From: Siderastrea radians
Lineage: Eukaryota; Cnidaria; Anthozoa; Scleractinia; Rhizangiidae
Assembly: GCA_964017195.1 (NCBI GenBank)
Contig: OZ024887.1
Span: 2,360,881 to 2,424,880, forward strand
Direction of reading: 5' to 3'
DNA: 64,000 bases
The position numbers and the translations under genes were made by a program. The notes beneath the pieces were generated by a model. That model had not been told where the DNA came from. It made no database searches and was given only the letters and a program-made list of their open reading frames with translations. Below, piece by piece: positions 56,420-64,000 of this stretch (position 1 is its first letter; every line of letters begins with the position of its first letter).

Positions 56420-56983
56420 TAGCCTGCGAATACAGCCGCCTCTCATTCACGTCCCGCAACGAAGAGCGAAAGGGGAAGAGAGACGTCTGCGATTCGCCGC
56501 CAAAAATTCCATACTGATGACGTAAATCTGTCCAGAATCCGGACAGGAACGCTGATTGGACGAGCGGACATTTTTGCATAATTAGCTCTATAATTATTCA
56601 GTGTTGTGATGTGAGAAATTCAGAACCAATATGGCCGCTAATAGTGAGAATTCGTCTCGTCCTTCCTTGGAAAGTTTTCACCTCTGCGTACAATCTATCT
56701 GTCCGAAGTTCAATGTTTCATCGTTAAAAGAAAGTCAGTTTCAGGCTCTTTATAGTTTTATCTGCGGTGAAGAGGTTTTTGTTAATCTGCCGACTGGATC
56801 AGGCAAGTCGCTAATATTTCAACTCGCGCCACTCGTACACACGTGGATGCATGAGCACGTTTCGGCGATCCATTGATTTACGTCATCAGTATGGAATTTT
56901 TGGCGGCGAATCGCAGACGTCTCTCTTCCCGTTTCGCTCTTCGTTGCGGGACGTGAATGAGAGGCGGCTGTATTCGCAGGCTA
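56420..56983. mobile_element. Mutator-like element (109-bp TIRs, 9-bp TSD) carrying a RecQ helicase fragment
   Basis: GAATAATCA flanks both ends (56411-56419 and 56984-56992). The 109-bp inverted ends start TAGCCTGCGAATACAGCC and differ at one base. The interior of 346 bp holds a short upstream region and the first codons of a RecQ-type helicase gene. Long TIRs, a 9-bp duplication and a captured coding fragment fit a Pack-MULE-like element. No transposase is present. Confidence 0.85.
56631..56876 (+). pseudogene. RecQ-type DNA helicase N-terminal fragment inside the MULE
   Basis: The ATG at 56631 begins MAANSENSSRPSLESF. Further on are the RecQ Q-motif-like LKESQFQALYSFICGEEVFV and the Walker A NLPTGSGKSLIFQLAPL. 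The frame ends after 81 codons, with the last codons reaching the right TIR. A full RecQ helicase core is several hundred residues, so motifs Ia-VI are absent. It is a captured or internally deleted remnant. Whether its source was a host gene or a larger helicase-bearing element cannot be told. Confidence 0.75.
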
Positions 56984-56992
56984 GAATAATCA

Positions 56993-58419
56993 CGAAGTCT
57001 TCTCGATTTTACAATGAAAATTAACTCCTAAAGGAGAAGAAGGCTCCATCACATAAAGAGGAAAGGATAAACGTCACTACGGCAGGTCATCGTCAGCTGC
57101 ACTTTCTGCATCTGATTGCTCATCCTTTTTGTTGACGACAAAAGTTACGACATTGCCTTGGAACAGTTAGCTGACATTTAAAATACTCCCGCTTTAAACA
57201 TCCTTTCAAACTGATAAACGTTTAAAATGAACATATAATAGTATTACCTAAAAAGTACATTTGTAGGCTGTGATAACGGTCGGCATAAAGACAGAATTTA
57301 AATCGCCGCCTTAAAACGCGCATCAATCAAGTTAACGCTGAAAATCTATATCCTTTAAGAAGTTTACTGTTAACAGACTGTAACAACCTTGACTCCTTAT
57401 GTACTAATGAACCATTTTAGCTGATCTGGGTAGTCAGCCGCTCCCTGAAAGCCGTGGGCAAAGTGTGTTTAATATAACTGACGTATAAAGAGCATCAGAT
57501 CTTGACCACGTTTTGAAGATATTTTCTAAGCACTAGACTGTCGCACAGCTAGTTATTTATTGATCGAACTATTTATATTGTGGGTTTTCATCGTCCTTCA
57601 ACGCTATAATGAGTAAAAAAAAGACTTTTATTGCATAAGCACTTAGTTAAACTTCCGTTAGTGAAATGCGTCGATTGAGAAAAACGTTTCATAAGCTCTT
57701 ACTCCTCGAAGTTTTTAGTTTAAATTTCAATTTTGGGTCACTAATTACTCTCACGCTGGTGAACAATTTGATCTAATTTATTTTTGTTATCTCTCAAAAA
57801 ATCATGCTGAAAGTACCATTTGGAAGTTATGGCAAATAGACCCCTTTTGTAACGATGACGGCCTTTAGACAGGGGTAACTGAAAAATTCATAAAAAATTT
57901 GAATCTCTTTCTTTTACCTTCAACTTTTCTTTGTTACAATGCCAAATAGTTACTCTAATTGCTGTATAAAAATTAGCAATATTGGTTGTATCTAACTGGT
58001 AAAATAAACTTTTCGAACTCGCTGAACAAAAACCGGGCTTTTTCCAAATCGTGAAACCTTTCATCGACATGAAAAGTCAAACACTTACACGGTAGATTTT
58101 TGTAGGCCGCAATATCTGCTATTTAAAGTATCGTGGTAATGGTGTGGCACATGAATGGTAATCCAATAGCTACAACTTGCCACAGAAAGTTTCAAAAAAG
58201 CTTTTTTTTTAAGCGTTACCACGCATAGGGCTCTTTTGTAACCTCTTGGGCACTAATCATGTCGTCATTCGGACAGGTTTAAGTGGTATTGGCTGAAAAC
58301 TTGCTTGCAGTAGGTTTATATAGTTATGCGTTCTTGGTAGGAAATTCAGAGTTTTCCACGAAGAATTGTCTGAGCTATTGCGAAAAGAGAAAAATGTTAC
58401 AAAATTGCCCGTTCATACC

Positions 58420-58423
<4 letters not shown>
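56993..58423. other. Intergenic, no recognised gene
   Basis: About 1.4 kb of AT-rich DNA. Scattered CTTTTGTAAC motifs (57843, 58230) recall the tandem repeat at 41322-41530. No exon or RNA gene is recognised. Confidence 0.4.

Positions 58424-58493
<70 letters not shown>
58424..58493. repeat. (GA)n microsatellite
   Basis: About 70 bp of GA dinucleotide with one A interruption, followed by (GATT)3. A second short GA run lies at 58620-58634. Confidence 0.95.
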
Positions 58494-58639
58494 TTGATTG
58501 ATTGATTCAATTTTATTTGAATACGGTAATTTCATAAGTTTACAAAAAAAAACTTCTTTAAATGAAAGCCGTATTGAAACAGAAGTAAATACTGTAAACT
58601 AACTAAAAAATATGTACCGAGAGAGAGAGAGAAAGAAAC

Positions 58640-59504
58640 ATGGTTCTAACAAGGGTCTATTCAAGTTGGCTAAAAGATAAGAGGGAAGAAAATTCCCATG
58701 ATGGTTTCGTAAATTTACGAGGGCCAGCATAAAATGTCAAATATTTGCATGCGTTTTCAAAAATACAATAAAAATCCTGGACAAAATGCCCTCCCTCTAC
58801 ATTGCTTTATTTACACAGAAAGTGTTAAAATGTAGATCTACCCAGTTGTTATACAAAACGTTTGGTCACACGTTGTTCTTCCGACTTTGCGCTTTAGAGG
58901 CACTGAGCGCCGTCTTTCTGAGTGTTTCTGTTGTACGCTGATTTTCCTCTTTCACCCTCTTGATTGCTATAATTTCTGCAGGCCTTTATGCAGTAGCAGA
59001 GTACGCCAAGCGCTTTTGTATATATAAAAATATTCTATCCAAAATTCTTTCCTTGTACGTATGATAGCTTAAATCACACGTTGAAAAGGGCAACTTTCAG
59101 TAAGAATCGAGCATTCCGCGGCAAAAATTGAAAATTCATTTTTTTTTTCATTTTTTTGGTAATAGTTATTGGTAAAACTTGAAGCCTGATGTGGCTTGTT
59201 CCTGCCAGAAGCACTTTAATTTGGGAAAAAAAAGAGGAAACCGATTCTTCCTTTCGGGAGGAGAAAATCGCAAGTGGCATCCCGATGGTAAACAAGAAAA
59301 GCCCCAGGGGCATTACACCCCGCCGTTGTTCTTCCTTCCTCTTTGGGTGTAAAATATATTATGGTCACTCAAGATACAAGCTCTAGCCTGTGTAGCGAAA
59401 GACGCGACGAGTATTTGTTTGGCCGAGCGAAAACCGGAGGTCTGGGGTAAGTGACCAGGAAAAAAAAATACGGGTGTCACTAGACTCCATCCTGCTCAGG
59501 CATA
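58640..59504. other. Intergenic, no recognised gene
   Basis: No domain-bearing frame, tRNA or inverted repeat that I can support was seen in this stretch. Confidence 0.35.
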
Positions 59505-60163
59505 TTAAGGACGTTCGCGCTAATTGTTTCTCCGCATCCTTACTGCGCATGCAATTCACGTTGCGATGCCAATGCCACGTCATGCATTGAGCGCGCGCGC
59601 TGTTGAGCAAATGTAGAGATATATAGCGCTAGTGGTCATTTTAATATCTATGCACGGGTTTAACTCTCTTAAATGTTCGGTGACCCCAGATTTTCTTTTG
59701 ATGAATCACTTTCTTTGTTGATCACCTACGTTTTATGAAAAATTGAAGAAAATTTGTGCTGTGGAAGTTTGATTTTTTTCAACTTTTCTGCCCTTGCATC
59801 ATCAAATTCCGCTATTATTTTAGCTGCACGGTGTTCGCAAAAGCCCATCTTTAAGGTTGAGTTTAACTGAAAGAATGACACCAGTTCAAGTGTTTTACTT
59901 GACAGACCCGCCTAAATAAAAATTGACCAAGAAAGTGGGTCTACAGCGAATCGTTCTTAATATTAACTACCAGTGAGGCCATGTCGAGTTATGAGGACCG
60001 ATTTGTCAAAATTGGGGTAGTTTTCCACGCGCTTTATTTCGAAAACGAAGTCGGTGACCCCCAATTTTTTTGCATTTTTGACAAAGGTGACTCATTACGT
60101 GACTGTTGCAAAAGTGTGTTGTAGTATCTGTGTTGTAGAAGGTTTTCGCACAAACGTCCTTAA
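59505..60163. mobile_element. TTAA-flanked MITE-like element
   Basis: TTAA at 59505 and 60160 flanks GGACGTTCGCGC and inverse GCGCACAAACGTCC-like ends (the right reads TTTTCGCACAAACGTCC). The inverted match is short, about 15 bp. The interior has GGTGACCCC strings near 59681 and 60052, and no ORF. Confidence 0.55.
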
Positions 60164-60412
60164 AGGTGGATTTCTACTGTTGCGTAAATTTTACGTGCTT
60201 ACAGGCTGAATTTAACTGGCTTTACGTGCGTAAATAAAATTAGAGAGGATGTAGATACGGCTTGGGTAAACGTAAACAAGTTCAGAGCTTTTCAACTTTT
60301 TACATTTACGTAATCAGTTCATACATCGTCTCCAATTTTATTTACGCACGTAAAGCCAGTTAAATTTACGCCCGTACGCACGTAAAATTTACGTCCAGTG
60401 GAAATCCACCTT
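60163..60412. mobile_element. MITE with ~90-bp inverted repeats
   Basis: AAGGTGGATTTCTACTG...GCGTAAATTTTACGTGC...TAACTGGCTTTACGTGCG is inverted at the right end to ...CAGTGGAAATCCACCTT. It abuts the preceding TTAA element. TTTACG strings recur inside both arms. Confidence 0.75.
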
Positions 60413-62045
60413 GAGGGCTTCAGCTGTTGCTCAATGTGAAAGTAAGGGGGTTGGTCTATCTGGAAAACAATGCATGCAACACGTTTGTAACTTGGCCATG
60501 TTAAATGACTACCCAAGACAATTTTACTTGACAGTGATGTTTCCATGGCAACCACTCATGTGACCAAATAACTCGTTACCTCCGGTGTAACCTTTTAAGC
60601 CTCTGCACACAAGGAAAACCTTTTCTTACCAAACAATTCAACGTGTATATTTTCTACTTACCCAAGCAAGATATCAACCGTAATTATTGGAATGCATGTT
60701 CAAGACATGTGATCATTTAATTGTTAATAATGTTGTTAAGGGAGAAAACAGCACATACCAAGAATTCTTGTGGTACAGGAATGGTTATGCGTGTTGCACG
60801 TACCGTATCATCAGTTTTGCGTAAAATTTCACATGTAATTGCGAGTGTGCTACCAGAAGGTAGTAACAGACCCGGCGCATCCTCGAAGTTACCAAATTTG
60901 AACCAACGGTGCAAAGGTTTGGGCCACGCTCGTGTCACATTAAGGATACACATAACATTTTTGACCGTGTTGCACGCACAGACCCAAACGCGCTCAGGTA
61001 AAGTTCGGTCTAAACGCGCTCTAACTTTTATGCATTTCACATCAAGGTCGCGCTTTGGTCTATCCTTCACAATTTTGTACATCTTGTATTTAAAATAAAG
61101 GTTTTGCTTAAATCCAAAATCAGAAAAATGACACATCACGAGAGAAAATAGTTCTGAATTAGTATTTCATGCTCTGCTTCTTTAAAGAATGTATCGTTGG
61201 TGTTTAAAGGTTTATCGCGGTTAATTTCCACTATTTAACTGGAAAAGGTCTAGACCTAATTACTGTAGAAAAAAAATTGATTTTGTGTTTTAGGCATGGT
61301 GTTAGGTGTTTTTGGTAATAAATGTTTGCGGAACGTTTATGTAATCCACTAGTACGTTCTATAAAGGCACTACCATAAGTATGTTCATACAAGGCAAACT
61401 AATAAGGCTCCCTAACAAAGAAAAAGGCTTTTTTAGCATTTCCTACATGATGTCTAAACTTAAACCCACTTTGGATAATATTTTTATCCCACAGTTTTCC
61501 TTCAAAGTTTTCCGGATGCAAAGACTGAAGAAAAATTAACGATATAAAACGACGTTTCGATCTCTTCATGACACCATTAAATTAACCTTCGACAATAAAC
61601 GTTCGACTATTTATTAGCATTAGAAAAGTATGTTACATGCCAAAGCATGTTCCCGTATATACTTTGCCAAACTCTTTGCATAACTGTGTTTTTCTCTGAA
61701 CGCTTATCAATCTTCGAACGTTGGTTACCGTGATAGTGTTTCGAAGGTGAATTTACCGTTAACTTGATAATAACGGCGCCATGCTGCATGAACACACCGA
61801 AACAACGTTATATATCGTTAATTTGCCTTTACCTGAAAAGGTGAGGCAGTTATTTATGGAATGTAAAGTTGCTTAGTAGACGTGACCATTTAGCATTTTT
61901 CAATTTTATAAACAGATACTTGTTCCATATTGCTATTTAGCAGCAAGCTTCCTGTTGGCTATTTGAATAATTGTAATCAGTATCAATATTAGCTTTACCG
62001 TTCAGAACAAGTCAGAGTTTGTCTGTCTTCACACCATTCGTTAAC
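60413..62045. other. Intergenic, with a frame open on both strands
   Basis: At 60717-61139 the minus strand has a 140-codon frame and the plus strand a 125-codon frame over the same DNA. Neither shows a domain I recognise. The region is less AT-rich than its surroundings. It could be a diverged exon or chance. Confidence 0.25.
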
Positions 62046-62127
62046 ATGGCATCCTCTTCAAAAGTGATCGGTATTTTTCTGATCTTTCTTGCTACGGGAT
62101 GCTGGATTGCTGTATCAAATGGGGAAG
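62046..62127 (+). CDS. Isolated phase-1 signal-peptide exon, gene continues beyond window
   Basis: The ATG at 62046 (context AACATGG) opens MASSSKVIGIFLIFLATGCW followed by IAVSNGE, a clear secretion signal. The exon ends before GTGAGC in phase 1, like exon 1 of both ApeC genes and the Ig gene. No later exon could be found before 64000, so the product is unknown. Confidence 0.5.
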
Positions 62128-62598
62128 GTGAGCTGGTGCTTAAGCTTTTTGTTTTTGTTACGGTGAACTCAGGGGTACCCAAAGAGAAAATTTTAGCGGA
62201 ATATTTGAAAGATCATTTTCTGCTTTCTTGATTGTTTCAGAGCGTTATTTAAGCGCAAGCTCGTCTTCAAACGAAATACGACTGTATTTACAAGCAATGA
62301 AACACATAAACAGCCGAACTAAAAGTTGTTTGTTAAAGTTTGTTCCACACGAATAATGCAATTCGTCCATACAAAATGGCCAATGATAAACAAACAGAAC
62401 CAGTGGAAAGTATTTCTCAATACTTGAACCTCCATCGATGTTTACATGTATATGTACAAGAGTATTGAGTTGGCGTGGAAGGTCTTTTCCAGCTTAAGTT
62501 CTATGTATATGTGTTGTGAAAACGATTATTGGCGGGTGGTTAATTTACCTATTGATCTACACCTGCTGTCATCTGAAGAAACAAGACAGCTATTAAAA

Positions 62599-62661
62599 AT
62601 GAAACTAGCTTCCGTCTTTATGGCGTTGATGTTATTGCTGGCTGGTTACACGCAGAAATAC
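62599..62661 (+). CDS. Second signal-peptide-like frame, weak
   Basis: An ATG at 62599 opens MKLASVFMALMLLLAGYTQK, hydrophobic and signal-like, then reaches TAA soon after. A weak donor (GTATTC) would end it in phase 0. It could be an alternative first exon or chance. Confidence 0.2.
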
Positions 62662-63322
62662 GTATTCTAACAAGGCATAGTGAAATAGCCATGTAATGTG
62701 GTTTCCACTCGTGTGTGGACGAAATGACTTGAAAGTGCTAGTTACGGGGCAGTCCCTCGACTATACGTCACCTAAGGTCCTGTTTGATATAATGTACGAG
62801 ATGATTCAAACTTGTGTGTCTTTGGGTGAAATCATATAGCATAACAAATGAACTACTGGGAACTACTTGTTATCTTTTTTCGGTGCGGTTTACTATGCTG
62901 TGCAAGTAAGTTTTACCTTTTGAATCTGTGGATGAAATCCTTGAGTGTGATTATTCAAATGTTGCAAACGTGAGTTACTTACGACATACCCGTTTTTTGT
63001 TATGGTGCTGGTTATTTGGACTTTCTTTAACTCCCAGTCCAGTCAGTTTTTTAGTCGACAGTCTAGTATTAAAATGGTAATTAGTTTGTGTTGTCTTATC
63101 GCAGTGGAGTGGCATAAGTCATTTGAGTTAAAACATTTGTGCATAAACGTTTCTTTAGTAAATATGTATCTTATCCGATCTTGTCTTATCTTATCTTAAC
63201 TAATTTCAACTTGTTAATGTAATTAGTCTTTCTATTTTTCTTTTACTGGTATTTTATCCCTTTTATTTAGTATCCCCATTTACTGATTTCCTACTGCTTT
63301 TTCAGACTGACACTGAAATAAG

Positions 63323-63365
63323 GCTTATCTTATCTTATCTTATCTTATCTTCTCTTATCTTATCA
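63323..63365. repeat. (CTTAT)n microsatellite
   Basis: About eight units of TTATC with one change. Confidence 0.9.
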
Positions 63366-63836
63366 GTCTTTCTCATTAATAGACTTATCAGGGTCTAACA
63401 CCATTAAAACACTCAGTGGTTTCCCGTTTAGACTTTTAAAATAATAATGATATTTTTTTATTCAATGCGCCGTTATTCAATTGACCATGATAATTAAGTG
63501 ATTTTACTTCGCCCATGAAACAATATCTAACAATTATAGTCAAAAGTGAACAAAAGAAAACATTGCAAATATTGGGCAACATTGAGTAGTAACTGTTTCA
63601 CAGGATATTAAGTAAAATTACTCTAATATCAAAATCAACAACAACAAAAACTAATCAGGCTACAATTTATTTAGAGGCAAATTTATTGATAAGACCATTC
63701 TAAAAGCGCTCAGTTATTATTCTTGTAGTTTAATCCTGTAAGATGGTATTTGCCAAGATGCAAAATACGATTTAGGTAACATGTTATGGAGAGCTTGGTT
63801 CTCAGTAGCAGGGATCTTTTTAAAACCAGGAAGTTC

Positions 63837-63888
63837 AACATCATCATCATCATTATCATCATCGTCATCATCATCGTCATCGTCATCG

Positions 63889-63925
<37 letters not shown>

Positions 63926-63941
63926 TATCATCATCATCATT
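63837..63941. repeat. (ATC)n microsatellite
   Basis: About 105 bp of CAT/CGT triplets. Minus-strand frames of poly-Met and poly-Asp are artefacts of it. Confidence 0.95.
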
Positions 63942-64000
63942 TCTTGTCGTCCCTTTGGAGACAAAAGGCCTCGACAATATTCTTCCAGAGCTTTCTTTCT

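Noticed and set aside
63841..63945. Possible CRISPR-like or satellite array
   Set aside because: Simple trinucleotide repeat without spacers; the window is eukaryotic.
63710..63977. Poly-Met and poly-Asp frames
   Set aside because: They are produced by an ATC microsatellite.

Overview
This is animal genomic DNA: AT-rich, gene-poor, with short exons bounded by GT-AG introns, phase-1 domain exons, and a dense load of small inverted-repeat transposons. Two genes carry the ApeC (apextrin C-terminal) domain and one carries an F5/8C (discoidin) plus Ig-repeat ectodomain. Together with tyrosine-recombinase relics, TTAA-flanked MITEs and a MULE carrying a RecQ-helicase fragment, this points to an anthozoan cnidarian, most likely a stony coral. 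The species call is inference; no database search was possible.

Layout. 1-2870 (minus): a secreted ApeC-domain gene, five exons visible, its 3' end cut by the window edge. 2871-9870: intergenic, with a tandem duplication, tRNA-like and pogo-like repeats and a fold-back element holding a Penelope-like endonuclease relic. 9871-17446 (plus): a complete seven-exon, 539-residue membrane-anchored ApeC gene (signal peptide, charged linker, ApeC domain, second charged linker, transmembrane helix, acidic/serine-rich tail). Intron-containing tRNA-Ile(UAU) genes lie on the minus strand in two of its introns, and a third lies downstream. 20549-40862 (plus): a type-I membrane receptor-like gene made of a signal-peptide exon, a two-exon F5/8C domain, thirteen Ig exons, a transmembrane exon and a short tail. 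The Ig exons with recognised donors are phase 1-1, so they are interchangeable. The F5/8C second half and four of the thirteen Ig exons contain in-frame stops or frameshifts, while the others are intact.

41000-57000 is a transposon-rich block. It holds two copies (42043-45875 and 49119-54922) of a TTAA-flanked element with terminal inverted repeats of about 850 bp. Between them is a 484-residue tyrosine-recombinase ORF, and an 8-bp-TSD element is nested in copy 2. An N-terminal fragment of a KIAA1958/Crypton-derived-type protein ends inside a perfect 70-nt palindrome, and a 564-bp Mutator-like element carries the start of a RecQ-type helicase. 57000-64000 is mainly intergenic DNA and MITEs, plus an isolated phase-1 signal-peptide exon at 62046 that probably starts a gene beyond the right edge.

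Functional reading. The two ApeC genes are divergently oriented and are followed by the F5/8C-Ig receptor-like gene, so the left 41 kb looks like a cluster of surface and secreted recognition proteins. ApeC proteins studied in amphioxus bind bacterial peptidoglycan components. An innate-immune or self-recognition role is therefore plausible here but is inference, and the Ig gene may be a partly decayed copy.
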